From Modestobacter sp. (GTDB lineage Bacteria > Actinomycetota > Actinomycetes > Mycobacteriales > Geodermatophilaceae): a stretch of DNA of 7,510 bases. This document shows positions 1 to 5,401 of the stretch, piece after piece (positions within the stretch are counted from its first letter, which is position 1; each line of letters begins with the position of its first letter). Position numbers and translations under genes: made by a program. Below the pieces are notes generated by a model. The model was not told the origin of the DNA. It saw nothing but the letters and a program-made list of their open reading frames with translations, and made no database searches. The stretch is from positions 1-7,510 of the forward strand of contig JAOPWO010000444.1 in the NCBI GenBank assembly GCA_025965635.1, in the 5' to 3' direction.

Positions 1-1129
1 CGGCGCCCAGCGCGGGGACCAACGCCTCGGCGAGCGCGCCGGCCAGCTGAGGATCGGCGGCGGCGGACACCGTGGCGGCCATCCGCGCGGTGTCCCAGCG
101 CAGCACCGACAGCGACTCGGCCAGCCAGGACACCGCCGAGCCGACCGTCGACAGCAGGTCGGTGAGCGTGGGCCACTCGGCGTGCCAGGTGCCCGCGCCC
201 CGCTCGTGCTCCTGTTCCATGGCGGCCAGCAGGGTGGCGACCAGCCCGGGGGCGCGGCGGGCACAGGCCCGGGCGGAGACGGCGGCCACCGGGTTGTTCT
301 TGTGCGGCATGGCCGAGGAACCACCCCGGCCCGGCGCCACCTCGGCGACCTCGGCCACCTCGGTCTGGGCCAGCAGCACGACGTCCAGCGCGATGGTGGC
401 GACCACCCCGGCGGCGGCGCCCAGCAGCCCGGCCAGGTCGGCGATCGGCAGCCGGACGGTGAACCAGGGCACGTCGGTGGTGGCCAGGCCCAGCTCGGCG
501 GCGAACTCCCGGCGCAGGTCCACCCCCGACCCCGCGCTCGCCGCCAGGGTGCCGACGGCGCCGCCGTACTGCACCGGCAGGGTCGCTGTGACGGCGGCCA
601 GCCGGGCCCGGACGCCGTCCAGGCCGGCCAGCCAGGTGGCCACCTTGAGCCCGACGGTCACCGGCAGCGCCTGCTGCATCAGCGTGCGGCCCATGAGCAC
701 GTCGTCGCGGTGGTCCACCGCCAGCACGGCGCAGGACGCGGCTGCCGTGGCGAGGTCGGCGTCCAGCAGCGCCAGGGCGCGCCGGGACAGCAGCATCGCC
801 GCGGTGTCGACGACGTCCTGGCTGGTGGCGCCCACGTGCACCGCGCGGGCGGCGTGCGGCCCGACCGCGTCCTGCAGCGCACGCACCAGCGGCGGCACCG
901 GGTTGCCCGCGTCGGCGGCCTTCCGGTACACCGCGGGGAGGTCCAGCTGAGCCGGCTGGGCGCAGGCCTCCGTCACCGCAGCGGCCGCGGTCTCCGCGAC
1001 GAGACCGACCCGCGCCGCGGCCCGGGCCAGCCCGGCCTCGGCGTCCAACAGGGCGTGCAGCCAGGCGTCGCCCCCCACCGCCCCGGCCACCGGCCCGCGG
1101 GCGAACGTGCCGCCCAGGAGGTCACTCAC
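1..1129 (-). CDS. pcaB: 3-carboxy-cis,cis-muconate cycloisomerase, C-terminus cut by the window edge
   Basis: This cytoplasmic enzyme of the protocatechuate branch of the beta-ketoadipate pathway cyclises 3-carboxy-cis,cis-muconate to 4-carboxymuconolactone. About 376 residues are visible. The family is usually near 450, so roughly 70 C-terminal residues lie beyond position 1. Fumarase/aspartase superfamily marks are clear: HVGATSQDVVDTA (residues 98-110), GRTLMQQALP (147-156) and the mobile-loop signature GGSSAMPHKNNP (269-280), whose serine is the catalytic base in this superfamily. GTWHAEWP (313-320) is typical of PcaB rather than of argininosuccinate or adenylosuccinate lyase. The GTG start at 1129 overlaps the pcaG stop by four bases (GTGA). 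No Shine-Dalgarno sits at a proper distance, so translation is probably coupled to pcaG. Family assignment is firm; the exact start is inferred. Confidence 0.95.
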   Translation of the reverse strand, partial: MSDLLGGTFARGPVAGAVGGDAWLHALLDAEAGLARAAARVGLVAETAAAAVTEACAQPAQLDLPAVYRKAADAGNPVPPLVRALQDAVGPHAARAVHVGATSQDVVDTAAMLLSRRALALLDADLATAAASCAVLAVDHRDDVLMGRTLMQQALPVTVGLKVATWLAGLDGVRARLAAVTATLPVQYGGAVGTLAASAGSGVDLRREFAAELGLATTDVPWFTVRLPIADLAGLLGAAAGVVATIALDVVLLAQTEVAEVAEVAPGRGGSSAMPHKNNPVAAVSARACARRAPGLVATLLAAMEQEHERGAGTWHAEWPTLTDLLSTVGSAVSWLAESLSVLRWDTARMAATVSAAADPQLAGALAEALVPALGA

Positions 1130-1794
1130 AGGGCGAAGAAGACGGTCTCGTCCTCGCCCTGGAGGTTGAAGTCGAGCACGTACCCGTCGGCGCTGGGCTG
1201 GGCGATCAGCGTCCGGCGGGACGCCTCGTCCGGCAGGCTCTGCAGCACGGCGTCTTCCGCGTTGGCCTCTGCCTCGTCACCGAAGTAGATCCGGGTGACG
1301 ATCCGGTCGAGCAGGCCCCGGGCGAACAGCGAGACGTCGACGTGCGGCGCCTGCAACCCGCCCCGGCCGTCGGGCACCCGGCCCGGCTTGAGCGTGAGGA
1401 CCCCGTACTCGCCGGGCGGCTCGACGGTGTGCGAGCGGCCGAAGCCGCGGAACCCGGGGAACCGGCGCTCGCCCCGGGGGGCGTCGGGGTGGTCGAACCC
1501 GCCGTCGGGGTCGGCCTGCCACGTCTCGATCATCGCGTCGGGGACGACGTCCCCGTTGCCGTCGAACACCCGGCCGCGCAGCCAGACGGCGCCCTCGGTC
1601 CCCTCGGCGACGGCGTAGGGCCCATCGGCCCAGGTGAGGCCGATCGCCAGGTACGGGCCCACGGTCGCGCTCGGGGTCAGCCCCAGCCGGACGGGCTCGT
1701 CGAGGAAGCCCGAGCCGCGCCGCGGGATGCCCTCGCGCCGGTCGTTGGTCTCGTCGGCGTCCAGCACCTGCCGGGAGAAGTGTCTCGTCGTCAC
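1126..1794 (-). CDS. pcaG: Protocatechuate 3,4-dioxygenase, alpha subunit
   Basis: This is the non-catalytic partner of PcaH in the intradiol ring-cleaving dioxygenase, which converts protocatechuate and O2 to 3-carboxy-cis,cis-muconate. The protein has 222 residues, slightly longer than the roughly 200 usual for alpha subunits. It shows TPSATVGPYLAIGL (40-53), the intradiol fold stretch AVWLRGRVFDGNGDVVPDA (69-87), and the alpha-type APHVDVSLFARG (149-160) followed by IVTRIYF (165-171). The four iron-ligand positions of the beta subunit are not kept as Tyr/Tyr/His/His here, as expected for alpha. The GTG start at 1794 overlaps the pcaH stop (GTGA). A GGAGA at 1801-1805, read on the minus strand, is a good ribosome-binding site six bases upstream. 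An in-frame extension upstream exists but lies inside pcaH in another frame and is discarded. Confidence 0.96.
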   Translation of the reverse strand: MTTRHFSRQVLDADETNDRREGIPRRGSGFLDEPVRLGLTPSATVGPYLAIGLTWADGPYAVAEGTEGAVWLRGRVFDGNGDVVPDAMIETWQADPDGGFDHPDAPRGERRFPGFRGFGRSHTVEPPGEYGVLTLKPGRVPDGRGGLQAPHVDVSLFARGLLDRIVTRIYFGDEAEANAEDAVLQSLPDEASRRTLIAQPSADGYVLDFNLQGEDETVFFAL

Positions 1795-2558
1795 GCCACG
1801 TCTCCGTCGTCGTCGGTCTCGAACGGGGTCTGGTCCCTGCCGCGCAGCACGATGTCCCACGAGAAGGCCAGCGCCCAGTTGTCCTGGGTGCGGTCGAGGT
1901 CGAACGTGCTGATCGCGCGGTGCCGCGCCGACACCGGGATGGCGTTGTAGATGGGGTCCTGCTCGAACAGCGGGTCGCCCGGGAAGTACATCTGGGTGAC
2001 CAGTCGCTGGGTGAACGCCGAGCCGAACAGGCTGAAGTGGATGTGCGCCGGACGCCAGGCGTTGTGGTGGTTGCCCCACGGGTAGGCGCCGGGCTTGACG
2101 GTGGTGAACTCGTAGCGGCCCAGGTCGTCGGTCATCACCCGGCCGAGGCCGTCGAAGTGCGGGTCGAGCGGCGCCGGCCAGTTGTCGCCCACGTGCCGGT
2201 AGCGGCCGGCGGCGTTCGCCTGCCAGATCTCCACCAGCGCGTCGGGCACGGGCCGGCCGTCGCTGTCCAGCACCCGCCCGAAGACGATGATCCGCTGACC
2301 CTGCGCCTCGCCACCGCTCCGCAGCGTGAGGTCCGCATCGGTTGCAGTGACCCGGTCCTCACCGAGCACCGGGCCGGTCACCTCGGTGAGCCGCTGCGGC
2401 AGGTCGACGGGCGCGCGCAGCGGGGCACGCAGGGCGGTGCTGCGGTAGCCGGCGTGGCCGACCGGCGTCCGCCGACCCTCCGCTTCGGGCAGGTAGCGCG
2501 GCAGGATCAGCGCGCCGTCCGACGGCGGTCGCGTCTCCCGCGATGTGGTCCCGGTCAT
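1791..2558 (-). CDS. pcaH: Protocatechuate 3,4-dioxygenase, beta (catalytic) subunit
   Basis: This is the iron(III)-bearing subunit of protocatechuate 3,4-dioxygenase, first gene of the pcaHGB operon. The 255-residue protein has an N-terminal arm with GYRSTALRAP (37-46), then the intradiol dioxygenase core. The iron ligands known from the Pseudomonas enzyme are visible: Tyr120 (in AAGRYRH), Tyr159 (in PGAYPWGNHHN), and His172 and His174 (in WRPAHIHFS). Arg169, the residue that stabilises the intermediate, lies three residues before His172, as in the reference. MYFPGDPL (190-197) and FSWDIVLRG (232-240) complete the family pattern. All key residues are present, so an active enzyme is expected. 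The ATG at 2558 is favoured by family length. No Shine-Dalgarno precedes it, but a -10-like TACCTT lies seven bases upstream, suggesting a leaderless transcript. Confidence 0.97.
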   Translation of the reverse strand: MTGTTSRETRPPSDGALILPRYLPEAEGRRTPVGHAGYRSTALRAPLRAPVDLPQRLTEVTGPVLGEDRVTATDADLTLRSGGEAQGQRIIVFGRVLDSDGRPVPDALVEIWQANAAGRYRHVGDNWPAPLDPHFDGLGRVMTDDLGRYEFTTVKPGAYPWGNHHNAWRPAHIHFSLFGSAFTQRLVTQMYFPGDPLFEQDPIYNAIPVSARHRAISTFDLDRTQDNWALAFSWDIVLRGRDQTPFETDDDGDVA

Positions 2559-2565
2559 GCCGTGG

Positions 2566-2571
2566 AAGGTA
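2566..2571 (-). promoter_or_regulatory. Candidate -10 element of the pcaHGB promoter
   Basis: The minus strand reads TACCTT, a match to the actinobacterial TAnnnT, and ends seven bases before the pcaH ATG. Transcription would then start at or next to the A of the start codon. No convincing -35 hexamer is seen 16-19 bases upstream, which would fit a promoter needing an activator. Where a -35 would fall (about 2589-2595), it collides with the candidate iclR -10. This is an inference from spacing and motif only. Confidence 0.45.
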
Positions 2572-2583
2572 CGACCCGGGGGC

Positions 2584-2589
2584 TACCCT
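2584..2589 (+). promoter_or_regulatory. Candidate -10 element of the iclR-type gene
   Basis: TACCCT fits TAnnnT. A start 6-8 bases later would give a leader of roughly 35 bases containing the AGAAGG ribosome-binding site at 2615-2620. It lies inside the region where the divergent pcaH promoter would need its -35, so the two promoters probably overlap and compete. No good -35 is seen. Confidence 0.3.
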
Positions 2590-2614
2590 GCGACAGCTGA
2601 GGCTTCCACTGAAC

Positions 2615-2620
2615 AGAAGG
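2615..2620 (+). promoter_or_regulatory. Ribosome-binding site deciding the iclR-type start
   Basis: AGAAGG ends nine bases before the GTG at 2630. It is the only Shine-Dalgarno-like stretch near the candidate starts and supports GTG 2630 over the in-frame ATG at 2543. The latter would give 29 extra arginine-rich residues, would overlap the start of pcaH, and would run through the whole promoter region. Confidence 0.6.
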
Positions 2621-2629
2621 CGGTGCCGA

Positions 2630-3406
2630 GTGGCCGGTGGCGCCGCGTCCCCCGGGCGGTCGGTGACCTCCCGCGCGCTGGGCGTCCTGGACGCCTTCGA
2701 CGGTGCCCATCCCCGGCTGACGCTGTCCGAGGTCGCCGAGCGCTCCGGTACCCCGCTCACCACCACCCACCGGCTGCTCGCCGACCTGGTCGCCTGGGGG
2801 GCGCTGGCCCGCCGTCCCGACGGCCGCTACGAGATCGGCCGCAAGCTCTGGGACCTGGGGCTGCTCGCGCCCGTGCAGCTGGAGCTGCGCCAGGTCGCCA
2901 CCCCCTTCCTGCTGGACGTGCACACCGCCACCCGGGACACGGTGCACCTGGCGGTCCGGGAAGGCCTCCGGGCGCTCTACGTGGAGCGGATCTCCGGCCG
3001 CGAGTCGGTGCCGGTGGTCAGCCAGGTGGGCAGCCGGCTGCCCCTGCACGCGACCGGTGTGGGGAAGGTCCTCCTGGCTGCGGCACCTGACGACGTCCTG
3101 GAGCAGGCCCTGCGCAGCCTCACCCGGGAGACCCGGCACAGCGTGGTGGACCCGCGGGTGCTGTCCCGGGAGCTGGCCGACGTCCGGCGGCGCGGTGCGG
3201 CCCGCACCAACGAGGAGATGTCCCTGGGCGCCGCGTCGGTGGCCGTGCCGGTGACGGTCGAGCGGCCGAGCGGCGCGCTGGTGGCCGCCGCCCTCGGGAT
3301 CGTCGTCCCGGTGCACCGCCGGGACACCGCGCGCCTGGTCCCGGTCCTGCAGGTGGCCGCGCGCGGCATCGGCCGGGCACTGGCGGGGACGGCGGAGTTC
3401 CGCTGA
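2630..3406 (+). CDS. IclR-family transcriptional regulator, probable regulator of the pca/pob genes
   Basis: This is a 258-residue DNA-binding regulator, a normal length for IclR. An N-terminal winged helix-turn-helix covers about residues 10-72: SVTSRALGVLDAF, then LTLSEVAERSG and TPLTTTHRLLADL as the helix-turn-helix, then the wing GRYEIG. The IclR effector-binding domain follows (about 85-255), with the typical LPLHATGVGKVLLA (137-150) and an ARTNEEMSLGAASVAVPV stretch (191-208). Small aromatic acids are the usual ligands of relatives such as PcaU, PcaR and PobR. It is divergent from pcaHGB across 71 bases and sits 85 bases ahead of pobA on the same strand, so protocatechuate or 4-hydroxybenzoate is the likely inducer. 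Which of PcaR or PobR it corresponds to, and whether it activates or represses, cannot be told from sequence, so no symbol is given. The start is GTG with AGAAGG upstream. Confidence 0.93.
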   Translation: MAGGAASPGRSVTSRALGVLDAFDGAHPRLTLSEVAERSGTPLTTTHRLLADLVAWGALARRPDGRYEIGRKLWDLGLLAPVQLELRQVATPFLLDVHTATRDTVHLAVREGLRALYVERISGRESVPVVSQVGSRLPLHATGVGKVLLAAAPDDVLEQALRSLTRETRHSVVDPRVLSRELADVRRRGAARTNEEMSLGAASVAVPVTVERPSGALVAAALGIVVPVHRRDTARLVPVLQVAARGIGRALAGTAEFR

Positions 3407-3433
3407 CGCACCCTCCGGCGCCGTCCCGCGCGA

Positions 3434-3448
3434 TTCCGGCCAGCGGAA
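3434..3448. promoter_or_regulatory. Inverted repeat TTCCG-N5-CGGAA upstream of pobA, candidate operator
   Basis: TTCCG (3434-3438) and CGGAA (3444-3448) form a perfect 5-base inverted repeat with a five-base spacer, ending 43 bases before the pobA ATG. The GCGGAAGG at its right end resembles GTGGAAGG in the left arm of the pcaH/iclR repeat. Both could therefore be sites for the same IclR-family protein. The position suits an activator bound just upstream of a -35 region. Further on, CCCGGG occurs twice (3464-3469 and 3473-3478) and could pair as a 6-base stem with a 3-base loop. The repeats are seen; the role is inferred. Confidence 0.35.
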
Positions 3449-3491
3449 GGAAGTTCTCGCCACCCCGGGAGCCCCGGGCGACACTCGCCCG

Positions 3492-4664
3492 ATGCGTACT
3501 CAGGTGGGGATCATCGGTGCCGGACCTGCCGGACTGCTGCTCTCGCGGCTGCTGCACCTCCAGGGCATCGACACGGTCGTCCTGGAGAACCGGTCCCGCG
3601 ACTACGTGGAGGCCCGCGTCCGCGCCGGCATCCTCGAGCAGCACACCGTGCAGACCCTGCGCGACGCCGGCGTCGGCGACCGGCTCGAGCGCGAGGGCCT
3701 CCCGCACGACGGGATCTACCTGCAGCACCCGGGCACGCGGCACCACCTGGACTTCGAGGAGCTGTGCGGCCGCAAGGTGTGGGTCTACGGGCAGACGGAG
3801 GTCACCAAGGACCTGATCGCCGCCCAGCTGCACGACGGTCCGCCGCTGCTGTTCAGCGTCTCCGACGTCATGCCCGAGGACGTCGACGGCGACTCGCCGC
3901 GGATCCGGTTCACCGACGCGGACGGCGTGGCCCAGGTGCTCGAGTGCGACGTCATCGCCGGGACCGACGGCTTCCACGGGGTGTCGCGCCCGCTCGTGAC
4001 CGCGGGCACGGACGGCCGGCTCTGGGAGCGCGTCTACCCGTTCGCGTGGCTGGGCATCCTGGCCGACGTGGCGCCGTCCACCGACGAGCTGGTCTACGCA
4101 TGGCACCCCGACGGCTTCGCGCTGCTGTCGATGCGCTCGCCGTCGGTGTCCCGGCTCTACGTGCAGGTCGACCCCACGGAGAAGATCGAGGACTGGTCCG
4201 ACGACCGGATCTGGGAGGCGCTGGCCACCCGGCTGGGGACCGACGGCTGGTCGCTGCAGACCGGGCCGGTGACCGAGAAGTCCATCCTGCCGATGCGCTC
4301 GTTCGTCAGCGCGCCGATGCGCCGGGGACGGCTGTTCCTCGCTGGGGACGCCGCGCACATCGTGCCGCCGACCGGGGCCAAGGGACTCAACCTGGCCGTC
4401 GCCGACGTCACGCTGCTCTCCGAGGCGCTCGTCCGGTTGCTGGGCGACGGGCAGAGCGACCTGGTGGACAGCTACTCCGATCGCGCACTGGCGCGGGTCT
4501 GGCGGTGCACGCACTTCTCGTGGTGGATGACGTCGATGCTGCACCGGCACGGCGACGACTTCGACGCCGAGCTGCAGCTGTCCCAGCTCCGTCGGGTGTG
4601 CTCGTCCGAGGCCGCCGCCCGGGAGCTGGCAGAGAACTACACCGGCCTGCCGATCGATCGGTGA
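3492..4664 (+). CDS. pobA: 4-hydroxybenzoate 3-monooxygenase (p-hydroxybenzoate hydroxylase)
   Basis: This soluble FAD monooxygenase hydroxylates 4-hydroxybenzoate to protocatechuate, the substrate of PcaHG next door. The 390-residue protein closely follows the 394-residue Pseudomonas enzyme. FAD-binding GAGPAG is at residues 9-14, the DG motif at CDVIAGTDGFHG (152-163), and GD at LFLAGDAAHIVPPTGAKGLN (281-300). Substrate-site residues are kept: Tyr202, Ser213, Arg215, Tyr223, Pro293, Thr294, Asn300 and Tyr383. Arg44, His162 and Arg269 are also kept. The coenzyme-selecting segment (33-42) differs from Pseudomonas: Asn33, Arg34, Arg36 and Glu40, with Tyr38 and Arg42 kept. This suggests altered NADH/NADPH preference. 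The start follows the family N-terminus (MRTQVGIIGAG). No close ribosome-binding site is present; GACACT six bases before ATG may be a weak -10 of a leaderless transcript. GGAAGGAAG (3445-3453) is too far away to serve. Confidence 0.97.
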   Translation: MRTQVGIIGAGPAGLLLSRLLHLQGIDTVVLENRSRDYVEARVRAGILEQHTVQTLRDAGVGDRLEREGLPHDGIYLQHPGTRHHLDFEELCGRKVWVYGQTEVTKDLIAAQLHDGPPLLFSVSDVMPEDVDGDSPRIRFTDADGVAQVLECDVIAGTDGFHGVSRPLVTAGTDGRLWERVYPFAWLGILADVAPSTDELVYAWHPDGFALLSMRSPSVSRLYVQVDPTEKIEDWSDDRIWEALATRLGTDGWSLQTGPVTEKSILPMRSFVSAPMRRGRLFLAGDAAHIVPPTGAKGLNLAVADVTLLSEALVRLLGDGQSDLVDSYSDRALARVWRCTHFSWWMTSMLHRHGDDFDAELQLSQLRRVCSSEAAARELAENYTGLPIDR

Positions 4665-4682
4665 CCCGGACGGGTTGATCAC
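4664..4682 (+). terminator. Weak hairpin just after pobA
   Basis: Directly after the stop, ACCCG-GA-CGGGT can form a short stem, with outer GTGA/TCAC pairing possible around a TTGA bulge (4661-4682). There is no run of T, so a factor-independent terminator is doubtful. A 12-base palindrome CCGATCGATCGG (4650-4661) ends just before the stop codon, and a second small stem GTAGG/CCTAC lies at 4702-4719. Any of these might slow transcription or protect the 3' end. Confidence 0.2.
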
Positions 4683-4810
4683 TTATCGCCCACAGCGTCC
4701 AGTAGGAGACTCGCCCTACCGCAGTCAACTGGCAGACTTCCCCCACTGAAGCGCAAATCTTGGGTAGTTCTGCCCGCCGTGCGTCACTGCCACGAACCGG
4801 TCCGCACCAC

Positions 4811-4816
4811 TAACTT
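4811..4816 (+). promoter_or_regulatory. Candidate -10 element of the small membrane protein gene
   Basis: TAACTT fits TAnnnT and ends exactly seven bases before the ATG at 4824, the same spacing as at pcaH and the GMC gene. No Shine-Dalgarno is present. The surrounding gap (4665-4823) is lower in G+C than the genes: 73 of 120 bases in 4681-4800. That fits a regulatory stretch. No good -35 hexamer was found. Confidence 0.4.
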
Positions 4817-4823
4817 CCAAGTC

Positions 4824-5036
4824 ATGTTGTCGACACTCCTGATCATCGCCGGCGTGGTCGTGGGGCTGTTCGTGCTCCTCGCCCTGATCGTGAGCCTGAG
4901 CTCCCGGCCCACGGTGAAGCGCGGCACCACCACGGCCACCCGCACGCCGTCCTGGGTGGTCGACGTGGGGCGGGAGCACCCCGACGCCTGGTCGCCGCTG
5001 TCCACCACCAGCACGCACATCCGCGCCGTGCGCTGA
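4824..5036 (+). CDS. Small single-pass membrane protein of unknown function
   Basis: I do not recognise this 70-residue protein. Residues 2-25 (LSTLLIIAGVVVGLFVLLAL and on) form one strong transmembrane helix or signal anchor right at the N-terminus. The remaining 45 residues are polar, with Arg32-Arg33-like basic character just after the helix and a WVVDVGREHPDAW stretch (44-56). By the positive-inside rule the tail probably stays in the cytoplasm. No lipobox cysteine is seen. The ATG at 4824 is preferred to the in-frame GTG at 4779: the extra 15 codons have several A/T-ending codons unlike the rest and would put polar residues before the helix, and TAACTT lies seven bases before 4824. Nothing links it clearly to pobA upstream, and it ends 364 bases short of the convergent oxidoreductase gene. 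Confidence 0.6.
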   Translation: MLSTLLIIAGVVVGLFVLLALIVSLSSRPTVKRGTTTATRTPSWVVDVGREHPDAWSPLSTTSTHIRAVR

Positions 5037-5399
5037 CGGGGGATCCTCCTGCGCCCGCGGTCGAGGGGCGGGTGAGGACCGTGCGCACTCCGTCCCGCTG
5101 TGGGCCACGCCGGTCGCGCCGCTGCCGGGCCGACCCCATCACCACCCGCACCTGGACGACGTCCCCGTCACCACGCGAGGCGGGCTGCGCGCTGACGGCA
5201 GCACGCTGCCCCCGCTGGTGCCCCCGCTGGTGCCCGTCGACGAGCTCCCCCGCCGGCCCGACGCCCGGAGCACGGACGGCCTCGTCGACCTGGCCCGCAC
5301 CCGTGTCCGAGGAGCACCGTGGTGCCGGCGGGCACGCCGCCTTCGCGTCGTGCCGCTGGAACGGACGGGGGCGCACGAGGTGCCGTCCGGTTCCCGGCC
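5037..5399. other. Intergenic stretch with a coding-like frame but no start; possible gene remnant
   Basis: No convincing gene is seen in these 363 bases. One plus-strand frame (codons from 5041) stays open from the end of the small membrane gene into the oxidoreductase gene. Between 5089 and 5304, 67 of 72 codons end in G or C, and it reads plausibly as protein (for example HLDDVPVTTRGGLRADGST). However, it has no ATG or GTG before 5209. Beyond about 5304 the bias fades and a neighbouring frame (reading PVSEEHRGAGGHAAF) looks better. This could be a decayed or frameshifted gene, or chance in very G+C-rich DNA. GTG codons at 5072 and 5081 with GAGG nearby are in a different frame. Overlapping small hairpins occur at 5314-5325 and 5322-5335. 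Confidence 0.3.
5209..5232 (+). repeat. 12-base tandem duplication CCCCCGCTGGTG x2
   Basis: Two perfect adjacent copies, 5209-5220 and 5221-5232. In the open plus-strand frame they give PPLV twice. The unit is a multiple of three, so it would not break a reading frame. Probably a slippage duplication. Confidence 0.8.
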
Positions 5400-5401
5400 T
5401 C
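5377..5401 (-). terminator. Possible hairpin at the end of the GMC oxidoreductase gene
   Basis: GAGG (5377-5380) can pair with CCTC (5398-5401), and CCG (5383-5385) with CGG (5395-5397), giving a seven-pair stem broken by a two-base bulge. It overlaps the stop codon of the minus-strand gene (5400-5402). An alternative inner stem CCGG-TTC-CCGG exists. No T-run follows on the minus strand, so the terminator role is weakly supported. Confidence 0.2.

Larger units (their letters stand above)
2562..2609. promoter_or_regulatory. Inverted repeat GTGGAAG-N34-CTTCCAC in the pcaH/iclR gap, candidate IclR-family operator
   Basis: The left arm GTGGAAG is at 2562-2568 and the right arm CTTCCAC at 2603-2609, a perfect 7-base inverted repeat. 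The arms are 41 bases apart, close to four helical turns, so they face the same side of the DNA. TGGAA/TTCCA is also the half-site type of the classical E. coli IclR operator, although there the halves are only a few bases apart. The left arm overlaps the candidate pcaH -10 and start region. The right arm lies just ahead of the iclR ribosome-binding site. Binding at both would cover both divergent promoters. The repeat is seen; the operator role is inferred. Confidence 0.4.

Noticed and set aside
72..1288. Two long plus-strand open frames at 72-950 and 182-1288
   Set aside because: They lie opposite pcaB, whose own frame is well supported by family motifs. Their Ser/Ala/Arg- or Gly/Gln/Arg-rich translations have no recognisable family.
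2543..2629. Upstream in-frame ATG at 2543 as the IclR start
   Set aside because: The 29 extra residues are Arg/Leu-rich and unlike IclR N-termini. The ATG lies inside pcaH, and a proper ribosome-binding site precedes GTG 2630.
2555..3484. Minus-strand open frame of 309 codons opposite the IclR gene
   Set aside because: It is a shadow of the regulator, low in recognisable motifs, and would run through the promoter region.
3120..4682. A 520-codon open frame on the minus strand opposite the regulator and pobA
   Set aside because: It is antisense to two clearly recognised genes, rich in Arg, Pro, Gln and His, and shows no domain. It is a by-product of high G+C codon use.
5322..5335. Hairpin GTGCC-GGCG-GGCAC as a terminator between convergent genes
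   Set aside because: A short stem without a T-run, overlapping an alternative hairpin at 5314-5325. Such stems are frequent in DNA of this composition.
4843..5376. Minus-strand open frame of 177 codons across the small membrane gene and the gap
   Set aside because: Arg/Gly/Pro-rich, no domain, and it antisenses a better-supported small gene.
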